Origin: Bradyrhizobium sp. LHD-71
GTDB taxonomy: Bacteria; Pseudomonadota; Alphaproteobacteria; Rhizobiales; Xanthobacteraceae
DNA: 64,000 nucleotides
NCBI RefSeq assembly: GCF_031157255.1
Contig: NZ_JAVIFX010000021.1
Span: 1-64,000 of the forward strand
Direction: 5' to 3'
Part shown: positions 31,015 through 39,917 of the stretch, in pieces
How positions within the stretch are numbered: position 1 is the stretch's first letter
How the letters are laid out: each line of letters starts with the position of its first letter
The notes under the pieces: model-generated
What the model was told of the DNA's origin: nothing
The model's database searches: none
Seen by the model: the letters and a program-made list of their open reading frames with translations, nothing else
Program-made: the position numbers and the translations under genes

Positions 31015-33696
31015 TCAGGCCGGCACGCCCGCAAGCTCGGACAGGACGTAAGGCATGATGCCGCCTTGCCGCGCGAACTCGATCTCGATCGGCGTATCGA
31101 GCCGCAGCACAAGCTGTATGCGGTCGGTGGTGCCGTCCCGACGACGAACGACGAGAGTGAGCGGTTGTCGTGGCCGCGCGTCGTCGAGGCCTAGCACATC
31201 GAATTCTTCTTCGCCGGTGAGATTCCAGCTTGCCGCGCTCTGCCCGGAAACAAACTGGCAAGGCAGCACGCCCATACCAACGAGATTGCTGCGATGGATG
31301 CGTTCGAAACTCTGGGCGATGACTGCGCGTACGCCGAGCAGGCGCGTCGCCTTGGCCGCCCAGTCCCGTGCACTGCCTGTGCCGTATTCTTCGCCGGCAA
31401 TGACGATCAGCGGGACATCCCCCGCCTTGTAGCGCATCGCGGCGTCGTAGATGCTCATGCGGTCGCCACTTGGCTGATGCGCAGTTAGACCGCCTTCGGT
31501 CCCCGGCAGCATCAGGTTCTTGAGCCGCACGTTGGAGAAGCCGCCGCGCACCATGACCTCGTGGTTCATTCGCCGGGCGCCGTAATTGTTGAAGTCGATC
31601 GGCTGCACACCGAGTCCGCGCAAATAGGTGCCTGCGGGCGAGTTCGACTTGATGCCGCCAATCGGGCTGATGTGATCGGTGGTGACGGAATCGCCCAGCA
31701 TTGCCAGCGCTCGTGCGTCCTTGATGGGCGTAAGCACCGTGTGCCGGAACTCGCTGGCAAGGAACGGCGGCTCCTTGATATAGTCGGAGCGCGCCTCCCA
31801 GGGATAGATGTCGCCACCCGGTTGCGGCACCGCGCTCCAGGCTGGATTTCCGAAAGTCAGATCGCCGCCGTAGATCTCGCGATAGAATTCCGGACGTTCC
31901 GCAACCGCGAGTGCGGCGTCGATCTCGGCCTGTGTCGGCCAAACGTCACGCAAATAGACATCGTTGCCGCTCACGTCGTGTCCGAGCGGCTGCTTCTCCA
32001 TATCGATATCGACGGTGCCGGCGATTGCGAAGGCCAGGACGAGCGGCGGACTCGCCAGGAACGCCGCGCGGACTGCCGGGTGAATGCGCGCCTCGAAGTT
32101 CCTGTTTCCCGAAAGCACCGCGCAGGCGACGACGTCGTTGTCGACGATCGCCCTCTCGAGCACCGGGTCTATCGGTCCCGAGGCGCCAACGCAGGTTCCG
32201 CAACTATAGCCCGCGACGGCAAATCCGAGTTGATCGAGCGAGGCTTGCAGCCCGGTCGCATCGAGGTACTTGCTGACCACCCGCGATCCCGGCGTGAGTG
32301 AGGTCTTCACCCAGGGCTTGGCGGTGAGCCCGCGCGCGACCGCCTTCTGGGCCACCAGACCGGCCATCACCATGACCGTCGGATTGGACGTGTTGGTGCA
32401 CGAGGTGATGGCGGCAATCACCACATCGCCATGCGCGGTCTTTTGCCTTGGACCGTTGGCTGAGACAGGAGCGGCCTTGCCATAGCCGCCGCTGCCGAGC
32501 GGCTGTCTCAACACTTCATTGAAGCGATGACGCAATTGCGCGAGCGGCAGGCGGTCCTGCGGGCGCTTCGGCCCGGCGAGATTTGGTGTTACGTCTGCAA
32601 GATCCAGATCGAACAGGCTCGTATAGTCGACCTCGCCGATCTTCGGTGCGCCGAAAGCACCTTGGGCGCGGAAATAGGCTTCTACCGCCTTCACCTGCTC
32701 AGGCGAACGGCCGGTCTGCGTCAGGTAGCGGCAGGTCTGTTCGTCGACCGGGAAGTAGCCGATGGTGGCGCCATACTCCGGCGCCATGTTGGAAATGGTC
32801 GCGCGGTCGGGAATGCTGAGACTGGCGACCCCCTCGCCAAAGAACTCGACAAACTTGCCGACCACTTTGTGCCGCCGCAACGTTTCGGTTACATGCAGAA
32901 CAAGGTCGGTCGACGTCACGCCCGCCCGCAGCGCACCCATGACGTTCACGCCGACGACGTCAGGCGTCAGCATGTAGTAGGGCTGCGCCAACGCGGACGC
33001 CTCTGCCTCGATGCCGCCGACTCCCCAGCCGACGACTCCGAGGCCGGCGATCATGCAGGTGTGGGAGTCGGTGCCCACCAGGCTATCGGGATAGACAACG
33101 CCGTCCTCGATGAGAACGCCGCGGGCGAGAAATTCGAGATTCACCTGATGCAGGATGCCTGCTCCAGGCGGAAACAGGCGGATGCCGTCATAAGCCTGCA
33201 TCGCCCATTTGACGAAACGAAAGCGCTCGACATTGCGGCTGATCTCCAGCTCCATGTTGCGGGAGAGCGCATCGGGCGTACCGGTGAAGTCGACGGTCAG
33301 CGTGTGATCAAGGACCATGTCGACCGGCACTTTCGGACCGATCTCGCGAACCGGGCGGCCGAGCGAGCTGATCGCACCGCGCAGAGCAGTCAGATCGCCA
33401 AGCAACGGAATGCCGGCTGCGCAGTTGAGCACGATGCGGCCAACGGTGAAAGGCAGCTCGCTCTCGCGCACGGCACGCGGTTGCCACGAGGCGAGATCGC
33501 GCACCTGCCGCTCGGTCACACGGCGGCCGTCGCAATGGCGCACCAGCGACTCCAGCACGACCCGCAACGACAGTGGCAGGTGGGATACGGCGCCGTAGCC
33601 GGCTTCTTCCAGCGCAGGCAGCGAGAAGTAACGGTACTCACGACCGAAACCGAGGTCGATCTTGCGTTCGCACACTTCGCTGAGAAGGGACTTCAT
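31015..33696 (-). CDS. acnA: Aconitate hydratase (AcnA type)
   Basis: 893 residues, normal for AcnA. It interconverts citrate, cis-aconitate and isocitrate. The [4Fe-4S] cysteines are in AITSCTNTSNPTVMVMAG and YSCGTCVGASGP. GTDSHTCMIAGLGVVGWGVGGIEAE lies at about residue 225, and the C-terminal swivel domain has YGTGSARDWAAKATRLLGVRAV and FERIHRSNLVGMGVLP. It is the last gene of the operon starting at 39787. As an isozyme placed with a TcuA-like flavoprotein and MmgE/PrpD, it more likely serves an inducible tricarboxylate pathway than the central TCA cycle. Confidence 0.93.
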   Translation of the reverse strand: MKSLLSEVCERKIDLGFGREYRYFSLPALEEAGYGAVSHLPLSLRVVLESLVRHCDGRRVTERQVRDLASWQPRAVRESELPFTVGRIVLNCAAGIPLLGDLTALRGAISSLGRPVREIGPKVPVDMVLDHTLTVDFTGTPDALSRNMELEISRNVERFRFVKWAMQAYDGIRLFPPGAGILHQVNLEFLARGVLIEDGVVYPDSLVGTDSHTCMIAGLGVVGWGVGGIEAEASALAQPYYMLTPDVVGVNVMGALRAGVTSTDLVLHVTETLRRHKVVGKFVEFFGEGVASLSIPDRATISNMAPEYGATIGYFPVDEQTCRYLTQTGRSPEQVKAVEAYFRAQGAFGAPKIGEVDYTSLFDLDLADVTPNLAGPKRPQDRLPLAQLRHRFNEVLRQPLGSGGYGKAAPVSANGPRQKTAHGDVVIAAITSCTNTSNPTVMVMAGLVAQKAVARGLTAKPWVKTSLTPGSRVVSKYLDATGLQASLDQLGFAVAGYSCGTCVGASGPIDPVLERAIVDNDVVACAVLSGNRNFEARIHPAVRAAFLASPPLVLAFAIAGTVDIDMEKQPLGHDVSGNDVYLRDVWPTQAEIDAALAVAERPEFYREIYGGDLTFGNPAWSAVPQPGGDIYPWEARSDYIKEPPFLASEFRHTVLTPIKDARALAMLGDSVTTDHISPIGGIKSNSPAGTYLRGLGVQPIDFNNYGARRMNHEVMVRGGFSNVRLKNLMLPGTEGGLTAHQPSGDRMSIYDAAMRYKAGDVPLIVIAGEEYGTGSARDWAAKATRLLGVRAVIAQSFERIHRSNLVGMGVLPCQFVSGQSAASWNLTGEEEFDVLGLDDARPRQPLTLVVRRRDGTTDRIQLVLRLDTPIEIEFARQGGIMPYVLSELAGVPA

Positions 33697-33712
33697 GGTG
33701 TCAATGCAACGA

Positions 33713-34696
33713 TCAGTTCGCGTGGATGCCGTTGGCCTTGATGAAGGCGAGCCAGCTCTCGAAATCGCTCTTCAGAATTTGCGCGAACGCCTCGGGCGTG
33801 GAGGTCGAGACCTCGCCGGCGCTGATGGCCATTTGCGCCTTCATGTCCGGCGTGTTCATCACCTTGAGGACCGCCGCATTAAGCTTGTCGATGATTGGAC
33901 GCGGCGTTCCTGCCGGCGCCAGAACGCCGTTGAAGGAGATAACCTTCACCTGAGGAAAGCCGGCTTCTGCTGCGTCCGGCACGTCCGGAATCGCGCTCCA
34001 GCGCTTGGTATCGGTCACCATCAGCGCGCGGATCGCCCCCGAATTGATCAGCGCCGCTGCGGACGGCATTGTCGCGAACATCGCCTGGATGCGGCCGCCC
34101 ATCAGGTCGGTCATTGCTGCCGCGCCGCCGCGATAGGACACATAGTTCAGTTGTAGCCCTGTCGCGGTGCGATAAAGCTCGGCGGTGAGATGGTTGGTGC
34201 TGCCGCTGCCACTGGTGCCGTAGTTGAACCGCTCCGGATGCGCGCGCGTGGCGGCGACGAGATCGTTCGCCGCATGGATCGGCAGATCCTTTCCGACCAC
34301 GAGCACATTGGGAAATAGCACCGTCGTCGAAACCGGCACGAAATCGCGGCTGGGATCGTAAGGAAGCTGGTCGAACAGGCCCGGGCTCATCGTCAGCTCG
34401 TTGCTCGTGCCCATCAGCAGCGTGTAGCCGTCCGGCTGCGCCTTGGCGACGAACGCGGCGCCGATGGTGCCGCTGGCACCCGACTTGTTGAGCACCACCA
34501 CGGGTTGGCCAAGCGCACGCGACAGTCCTTCGGCCAAGGGCCGCGCGACGATGTCGGCCGGACCACCCGGCGGAAATGGCACGACCAGCTGAATAGCGCG
34601 ATCCGGGTAGGTCTGTGCACGGACCGCCGCAGTTGCAGCCACCGTTACGGCGCCGACTGCCAGAAGAACACGGACGATGCGTGTTGCAATCGTCAT
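33713..34696 (-). CDS. Bug/TctC-type periplasmic binding protein (2)
   Basis: 327 residues. The signal peptide MTIATRIVRVLLAVGAVTVAATAAVRAQ is followed by the Bug core: IQLVVPFPPGGPADIVARPLAEGL, LNKSGASGTIGAAFVA, YGTSGSGSTNHLTAELYR. Its ATG overlaps the MmgE/PrpD stop as ATGA (34693-34696), so the two are translationally coupled. Together with the aconitase gene 16 bases downstream, this suggests a tricarboxylate or alkenyl dicarboxylate as ligand. No TctA/B partner. Confidence 0.92.
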   Translation of the reverse strand: MTIATRIVRVLLAVGAVTVAATAAVRAQTYPDRAIQLVVPFPPGGPADIVARPLAEGLSRALGQPVVVLNKSGASGTIGAAFVAKAQPDGYTLLMGTSNELTMSPGLFDQLPYDPSRDFVPVSTTVLFPNVLVVGKDLPIHAANDLVAATRAHPERFNYGTSGSGSTNHLTAELYRTATGLQLNYVSYRGGAAAMTDLMGGRIQAMFATMPSAAALINSGAIRALMVTDTKRWSAIPDVPDAAEAGFPQVKVISFNGVLAPAGTPRPIIDKLNAAVLKVMNTPDMKAQMAISAGEVSTSTPEAFAQILKSDFESWLAFIKANGIHAN

Positions 34697-36108
34697 GCAC
34701 GCTGCCTTTCGTCCAGAGCGGCGGAATGCAGCGGAGCGGTGAGATCGCGCACGCTCGCGAGCGCGGGCATTGCGTCAATCAGCCGAGCGAGCTCAGCAAC
34801 CGCACTTGCCGGCAGCACGCTGCCCGCAAGCCAACGAAACTTGTCGAGGTGCTCCCTCTCCGTGCACGGATCGGCCGGCGTGCCGTGACATTCCATAACC
34901 GCACGCTCGTGCAGCGTGCCGTCGGCCAGTTCGAGCCTCATACTGGCACCGAATTGACGCGGATAGATCGCCTCGATGGCAGGATCGACGACGACCTCGA
35001 TCTTCGAAGCCAGCGCGCGCGTGACCGGATCATTGATTGCATCGATGAGGAAGGATTTCGGGTCGCGCGGTTCGCCGAGAAGCGCCACGGCGGCACAGTA
35101 AGGAATGCTGTATTGCGCTCCCATCGTGTCGACAGGCGCGGGCTCGCCATTGTTCTTCGCGGCATAAGCGCTGACGCCGATGCGAGCGGTCTTGATCTCC
35201 CCGATGGACAAGGGCCGTGTCCCCCGCGCTTCGGACAGCAGCACCACCACAGCTTGAATCCAGCCGCAAATGGGAAACACCTTGAACCACACATCTCTGA
35301 CGGCCCAGTTTCGGCCGAGCCCATGAGTGAGCTTGCTCGCGTCCGCGCCAGCGCCGCCGAACACTTCGAGCAGGCCGAAGGCGCTGTCGAGTGCGAAAGG
35401 CGGTCCGAGAAAGCCCCGCGCTGCGAGCTGCGCGCTGCGCACGCCGGCTTCCGCCGAACGCCCGAGGTGCAACCGCTTGACCATGCCGCCGCCCCGGCCA
35501 GCAGCAAAACTCTTGACGCCGGACGCAGCCGAACAGGCGAGCCCGACTGCGGAATAAAGCTGGTCGACACCGAGTTGCATGACCTTTCCGGCAGCAACGG
35601 CGCACGCGACCGGCGCGACGAGGCTCGTCGTGTGGAAGCCGCGTTTGGCGGGTTCGGTCCCGAGCGCAAGGCCGACGCGATGCATCACCTCGTAGCCGGC
35701 GACGATCGCCTCGACCAGCCGCGCACCCGACGCGCCGACCGCTTCACCGGCAGCAAGTGCTGCCGGGATGACACAGGCCGCCGGATGCGTGATGGATTCG
35801 GCGATCAGGTCGTCCAGCTCGAAGCCATGGATCGCGGTGCCGTTGACGAGCGCCGCCGCCGGCGCCGCGAGCATCTGCGACGTGCCGAGCACGCTGCACG
35901 CGCCCGGTGCGCCCTCGGCAGTCATTTCGGCGAGCAGAATACGCGACCATGGCTGCGTCGAGCCGAAGATGCCGCAGCCGATCGCTTCAAGAACGCAAGT
36001 CTTGGCCCGTGCGACGACGTCGACAGGCAGGTCGCTCAACGTCAGGCTATGAGCAAAACTGACGAGCTCCTGTCCATGTCCGTCGGGCAGCGCGTTCATT
36101 GCAACCAT
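34693..36108 (-). CDS. MmgE/PrpD-family protein
   Basis: 471 residues from the ATG at 36108 (alternatives: TTG 36132, ATG 36099). The family includes 2-methylcitrate dehydratase PrpD and cis-aconitate decarboxylase. Marks are LEAIGCGIFGSTQPWSRIL, NGTAIHGFELDDLIAESITHPAACVIPAALA, GYEVMHRVGLALG, and FKVFPICGWIQA. The N-terminal helical domain and the C-terminal lid are both present. In this operon, with aconitase after it, dehydration, isomerisation or decarboxylation of a tricarboxylic acid is inferred; the exact reaction is not. Its start lies about 10 bases downstream of the aldehyde dehydrogenase stop. Confidence 0.88.
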   Translation of the reverse strand: MVAMNALPDGHGQELVSFAHSLTLSDLPVDVVARAKTCVLEAIGCGIFGSTQPWSRILLAEMTAEGAPGACSVLGTSQMLAAPAAALVNGTAIHGFELDDLIAESITHPAACVIPAALAAGEAVGASGARLVEAIVAGYEVMHRVGLALGTEPAKRGFHTTSLVAPVACAVAAGKVMQLGVDQLYSAVGLACSAASGVKSFAAGRGGGMVKRLHLGRSAEAGVRSAQLAARGFLGPPFALDSAFGLLEVFGGAGADASKLTHGLGRNWAVRDVWFKVFPICGWIQAVVVLLSEARGTRPLSIGEIKTARIGVSAYAAKNNGEPAPVDTMGAQYSIPYCAAVALLGEPRDPKSFLIDAINDPVTRALASKIEVVVDPAIEAIYPRQFGASMRLELADGTLHERAVMECHGTPADPCTEREHLDKFRWLAGSVLPASAVAELARLIDAMPALASVRDLTAPLHSAALDERQRA

Positions 36109-36118
36109 TTCTCCGTGC

Positions 36119-37609
36119 TCACCGCATGACAAATGGGTTCGGGACTTCAGTCGCCATCGAGATCCAGACGCTCTTCGTCTGCAGGTACTCCTTGATCATT
36201 TCCTGTCCGCTTTCGCGGCCGATACCGCTCCGCTTGTAGCCGCCGAACGGCGAAAGGTAGCTGACGGCACGGTAGGTGTTGATCCACACCGTACCGGCCT
36301 GCAAGCGCTTGGCCATGAGGAACGCCCGGCGCATGCTCTGCGTCCAGACCCCCGCCGCCAGCCCGAACACGACGTCGTTGCCGATGGCGATCGCGTCCTC
36401 CTCGTCCTCGAACGGGATCACCGCCAGCACCGGACCGAACACCTCTTCCTGGGCGATGCGCATGCTGTTCCTGACACCGGTGAAAATCGTCGGCTCGACG
36501 AAATAGCCGCCGAACTCCTCGGCGCGGTTGCCGCCAAGCGCGGTCGTGGCGCCCTCCGATTTCGCGATGTCGAGATAATCGAGCACCTTCTTGTATTGCG
36601 GCGGTGTCGTCACCGGGCCGACCTGGGTGTCGAGACTCATCGGATCGCCGATACGCGCCGTTTTGGCGAAGGCGACAAGCTTGTCGACAAACCGGTCGTG
36701 GATCGAGCGCTGCACCAGCAGGCGCGAGCCGGCGATACATGTCTGCCCCGTCGCCGCGAAAATGCCGGAGATCGCCCCCTTCACCGCATTGTCGAGGTCG
36801 GCGTCGTCGAACACGATGTTCGGCGACTTGCCGCCGAGCTCCAGGCTGACACGCTTCATGCCGCGGGCGGCCGTCTCATAGATGCGCTGACCGGTCTTGT
36901 CCGAGCCCGTGAAGGTGATCTTGGCGACGAGCGGATGCTCGATCAGCGGCGCACCTGCCTCGTCGCCGAAGCCGGTGACGGCGTTGACGACACCGGGCGG
37001 AAAGCCAGCCTTCTCGATCAGCTTGCAGAATTCCAGCAGCGAGGCCGAGGTGAACTCGGAGGGCTTGATCACCGCGGTGTTGCCGGCTGCAAGCGCCGGC
37101 GCGAGCTTCCAGGCGGTCAGCAGCAACGGCGAATTCCACGGCACGATGGCGGCAACCACGCCCAGCGGCTCGTGCTCGGTATAATTGAAGGTGTCGGCCT
37201 TGTCGCTCGGGATGACCGCGCCTTCGATCTTGTCGGCCAGCCCACCGAAGTAATAGTACCATTGCGCCATGTACGCAGTCTGGCCGCGCATCTCCGAGAA
37301 CAGCTTGCCGTTGTCACGAACTTCGATCTTGGCGAGCGCGTCAGCATTGTCGGTGATCAGGTCGCCGAGCTTGCGGAGCAGTGCCCCGCGTTGAGAGGCC
37401 GTCATTTTCGGCCACGCGCCGGCGGTAAAGGCTTGGTGCGCCGCCTGGACGGCGCGATCAATGTCCGCCGCTCCGGCGCGCGGCATCAGCGCCCATGGCT
37501 TGCCGGTGTAGGGATTATACGACTCGAAATACGCGCCGGAGGTGGCCTCGGTCCACTCGCCGCCGATCCACATCTTGTACTTGGTGAGAGACTCGCTTTT
37601 CGTATCCAT
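36119..37609 (-). CDS. Aldehyde dehydrogenase (NAD(P)-dependent)
   Basis: 496 residues, full length. The cofactor region is VVAAIVPWNSPLLLTAWKLAPALAAGNTAVIKPSEFT and FTGSDKTGQRIYE. The general-base glutamate is in RVSLELGGKSPNIVFDDAD and the nucleophilic cysteine in ATGQTCIAGSRLLVQ. QEEVFGPVLAVIPFEDEEDAI is conserved too. It oxidises an aldehyde to the acid. It directly follows a two-subunit ThDP decarboxylase in the operon, so it probably takes the aldehyde made by that enzyme. Confidence 0.95.
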   Translation of the reverse strand: MDTKSESLTKYKMWIGGEWTEATSGAYFESYNPYTGKPWALMPRAGAADIDRAVQAAHQAFTAGAWPKMTASQRGALLRKLGDLITDNADALAKIEVRDNGKLFSEMRGQTAYMAQWYYYFGGLADKIEGAVIPSDKADTFNYTEHEPLGVVAAIVPWNSPLLLTAWKLAPALAAGNTAVIKPSEFTSASLLEFCKLIEKAGFPPGVVNAVTGFGDEAGAPLIEHPLVAKITFTGSDKTGQRIYETAARGMKRVSLELGGKSPNIVFDDADLDNAVKGAISGIFAATGQTCIAGSRLLVQRSIHDRFVDKLVAFAKTARIGDPMSLDTQVGPVTTPPQYKKVLDYLDIAKSEGATTALGGNRAEEFGGYFVEPTIFTGVRNSMRIAQEEVFGPVLAVIPFEDEEDAIAIGNDVVFGLAAGVWTQSMRRAFLMAKRLQAGTVWINTYRAVSYLSPFGGYKRSGIGRESGQEMIKEYLQTKSVWISMATEVPNPFVMR

Positions 37610-37628
37610 GGCAGGCGCTCCCGTTCAA

Positions 37629-38225
37629 TCAATCGAAGGCCTTTGATCCGAGCAGATTCTCGCGAAAGCGGTTCTTGATGTGCGCACCGTCGCGCAATCG
37701 AAGCGACATCGGATAACGCTTTGTGTTGACCTTGATATCGCGAAACAGCAGCTCCGTTCCGCCGAAGATCTCCGAAACCGACTTGGCGAGCTCAGCTTCG
37801 GTGTAAACGGTTTCGGCGCTCGGAAAGTTGCAGGCCTTGGCCACGCCTTCGAGGTCGATGCCGCGGCGGGTGTGCGTCGGCTGCATCCCCGTCTCGCTGT
37901 AGTGCTCATTGTCGATCACGACGAGGGACAGGTTCTTGGGCGCCTTGGCGCCGATCGTGGCGAAGGCGCCGAACCCCATCAGCATTTCACCGTCGCCGGT
38001 GACAACCACGACGCGACGCGCCGGTTGCGCCAGCGCCAGCCCGAGACCCAGCATGGCCGCGGCGCCCATGCCGCCCCAGAGATAGAAGGTGTTCGGATGG
38101 TCCTCCGTGCCGAAATCGTAGCAGGTCGACCCGAGACCGGTGACGATCAGCGCATCGCCGCGTCCCTTGATCATGCTCGCGACGACCTCCCGCCGGTCCA
38201 TGGTTCCTTGTCTGCGCTCCATCAT
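37629..38225 (-). CDS. ThDP decarboxylase, beta-type subunit (sulfopyruvate/phosphonopyruvate decarboxylase-like)
   Basis: 198 residues containing only the PP domain of a ThDP enzyme. The binding motif is VVVTGDGEMLMGFGAFATIGAKAPKNLSLVVIDNEHY, the GDG-N motif; FYLWGGMGAAAMLGLGLALAQPAR precedes it. Split PYR and PP subunits occur in sulfopyruvate decarboxylase ComDE and related phosphonopyruvate decarboxylases. It starts 1 base after the stop of the alpha-type gene, so the two certainly form one enzyme. The 2-oxo acid substrate is unknown. Confidence 0.9.
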   Translation of the reverse strand: MMERRQGTMDRREVVASMIKGRGDALIVTGLGSTCYDFGTEDHPNTFYLWGGMGAAAMLGLGLALAQPARRVVVVTGDGEMLMGFGAFATIGAKAPKNLSLVVIDNEHYSETGMQPTHTRRGIDLEGVAKACNFPSAETVYTEAELAKSVSEIFGGTELLFRDIKVNTKRYPMSLRLRDGAHIKNRFRENLLGSKAFD

Positions 38226-38226
38226 G

Positions 38227-38757
38227 TCACTTGCTCCAGTCCTTGAAGCCGATGAGGCGCTGGCCGAGCAGCACGGCGATCGGGCGATTACTTGAGAACG
38301 TCATCTGCGCCGCGGCATGCACGACGTCGCGCACCTCATCGGGACGCTCGGCGCGCTGCACGTAGACGCCAATGTCCTCGAGGACCTTGCCCGTGCTCTG
38401 CCCCATCGGCAGCTGCCACGGGTTGAACTCGCCCCATTCCCCGCGCATGGTGACGATCATCAACAGCGGAAAACGGCTCTCCATCACCACGCTGAGCATG
38501 TTGATGCAGTTGCCGACGCCTGACGACTGCATCAGCAGCGCGCCGCGCTTGCCGCCAAGCCAGCCACCAGCCAGCATCGCGACCCCCTCTTCCTCCGTCG
38601 TCAGCGAGACCACGTTCATCGCGTTGTCGGCTTCGCAATCACGGATGAGTTGCGCGTGTCCGGCGTCGGGAACATAGGCGATCTGTTCAATGCCGACCTG
38701 TTTGAACACGTCGTAGATGTCACGCGGCCAAGTCCGCGCTGGCGCTTCAGTGGTCAC
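38227..38757 (-). CDS. ThDP decarboxylase, alpha-type subunit (sulfopyruvate/phosphonopyruvate decarboxylase-like)
   Basis: 176 residues from a GTG at 38757 preceded by GCGGAGTTCAC. The upstream open frame has no family match and is rejected. This is the PYR domain: VFKQVGIEQIAYVPDAGHAQLI and the catalytic glutamate in VVSLTTEEEGVAMLAGGWLGG, then GALLMQSSGVGNCINMLSVV and LLMIVTMRGEWGEFNPWQ, a hallmark of sulfopyruvate/phosphonopyruvate decarboxylase alpha subunits. It pairs with the adjacent PP subunit to turn a 2-oxo acid into an aldehyde. Confidence 0.9.
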   Translation of the reverse strand: MTTEAPARTWPRDIYDVFKQVGIEQIAYVPDAGHAQLIRDCEADNAMNVVSLTTEEEGVAMLAGGWLGGKRGALLMQSSGVGNCINMLSVVMESRFPLLMIVTMRGEWGEFNPWQLPMGQSTGKVLEDIGVYVQRAERPDEVRDVVHAAAQMTFSSNRPIAVLLGQRLIGFKDWSK

Positions 38758-38797
38758 GTGAACTCCGCTCGTTCGAAGGCAATTATGGTGATGATCA

Positions 38798-39787
38798 TCA
38801 TTTCTGAGCGACGAGACCCGCCCTCTTGAGGACCTCGCCATTGGCAACGATGTCGCTCTTGATGCTGGCCGAGAATTCCGCAGGCGTGCTGCCGACCAGC
38901 ACCGTCCCGAATGGCTCGAAGCGCGCGCGGACGGCAGGCTTCTTGAAGACGTCGGCCGTCCGTTGCGCAAGGCTCGCAAGGATTGCCGGATCGGTCTTGG
39001 CCGGCGCGAGCAGCCCGTACCAGAGATCCGACTCGAAGCCTTCGAGGCCGGGATACTCGGCAACCGCCGGCGCGTCCGGCATCGAATGGTTGCGCTCGCG
39101 GCTCGACACGGCGAGCGGCCGAAGCTGTCCGTTCTGCACGTACGGACGCACCGTCTGGATCGCGCCAAACATGAAATCGATGTTGCCGGCTACGAGATCG
39201 CGCAACGCCGACGCGATGCCCTTATAAGGAACATGCTCCATCTGCAGTCCGAGCCGCGACTTCAGCATCTCGCCGGCGAGATGAGCGCCGCCGCCAGCGC
39301 CTGAGGAGCCGAAGTTCAGTTTGCCAGGATGCGCGCGAGCATAATCGATGAGCTCGCCAAGCGTCGCCACCGGCAACTTCGGGTTGACGACGAGCAGAAA
39401 GGGCTGACGAGCGAGCAGACTGACGGGCGCGAGGCTCGTCTCCGGATCGAGCCTGGCCGCGTTCTCGGACATGAGCGGATTGATGACGATCGTCGCGTTC
39501 GTCGTCACCAGAAGCGTGTTGCCGTCGGGTTTCGCCCGCGCGACGTAGTCCGTCGCGATGTCGCCGTTGCCGCCCGGGCGAGCCTCGACGATGAAGGTCT
39601 TCCCGTACAGCTCCGAGAATTGATGCGCGAGCTCGCGCGCCATGAAATCGTTCCCGCCTCCCACCTCAAAGGCTGAAATGAGACGCACCGTTCCGGTCGG
39701 GTAATCGGCTTGAGCGGCGCTCTGGCCCACGGTAGCTGGCAGTAATGCGGCACCGAGCGCGACCGCCATCAAGCGAGATCTGCGCAT
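38798..39787 (-). CDS. Bug/TctC-type periplasmic binding protein (3)
   Basis: 329 residues. The signal peptide is MRRSRLMAVALGAALLPATV ending near SAAQA. The core has VRLISAFEVGGGNDFMARELAHQF, VEARPGGNGDIATDYVA, FGSSGAGGGAHLAGEMLKS and YKGIASALRDLVAGNIDFMF. The usual proline in the first motif (VPFPPGG or VPWAAGG) is replaced by SAFEVGG, so the binding pocket may differ from the other copies. First gene of the decarboxylase/ALDH/PrpD/aconitase operon; a shared operator lies 72 bases upstream of its ATG. Confidence 0.92.
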   Translation of the reverse strand: MRRSRLMAVALGAALLPATVGQSAAQADYPTGTVRLISAFEVGGGNDFMARELAHQFSELYGKTFIVEARPGGNGDIATDYVARAKPDGNTLLVTTNATIVINPLMSENAARLDPETSLAPVSLLARQPFLLVVNPKLPVATLGELIDYARAHPGKLNFGSSGAGGGAHLAGEMLKSRLGLQMEHVPYKGIASALRDLVAGNIDFMFGAIQTVRPYVQNGQLRPLAVSSRERNHSMPDAPAVAEYPGLEGFESDLWYGLLAPAKTDPAILASLAQRTADVFKKPAVRARFEPFGTVLVGSTPAEFSASIKSDIVANGEVLKRAGLVAQK

Positions 39788-39858
39788 GATCCTCTCCGCA
39801 TGGTTTCGTTCTCTCGACCCTAGCGAAGCTCACCATTCACCGGAAATTATTAGAGCGG

Positions 39859-39884
39859 ATACTGCTATGCCTCCCCCGGCATAG
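39859..39884. promoter_or_regulatory. Operator CTATGCC-N6-GGCATAG upstream of Bug/ThDP/aconitase operon
   Basis: CTATGCC and GGCATAG (39865-39871 and 39878-39884) pair perfectly; one more base on each side also pairs. ATACTGCTATGCCT at 39859 is identical to 30873-30886. In the gene direction the site is followed at once by CAGTATCCGCTCTAATAATT, where TAATAAT may be the -10 box. No other function is evident in this 130-base gap. Confidence 0.65.
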
Positions 39885-39917
39885 CGGACGCCTGCTGCAC
39901 GGCGGCGAGCGCCGGCC

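Noticed and set aside
32527-33741. 404-residue plus-strand frame over the aconitase gene
   Set aside because: Shadow of the aconitase reading frame; the Fe-S motifs are on the minus strand.
38758-39168. N-terminal extension of the ThDP alpha-type subunit
   Set aside because: The extension overlaps the Bug gene in another frame and has no ThDP-family similarity; GTG 38757 has a good ribosome site.
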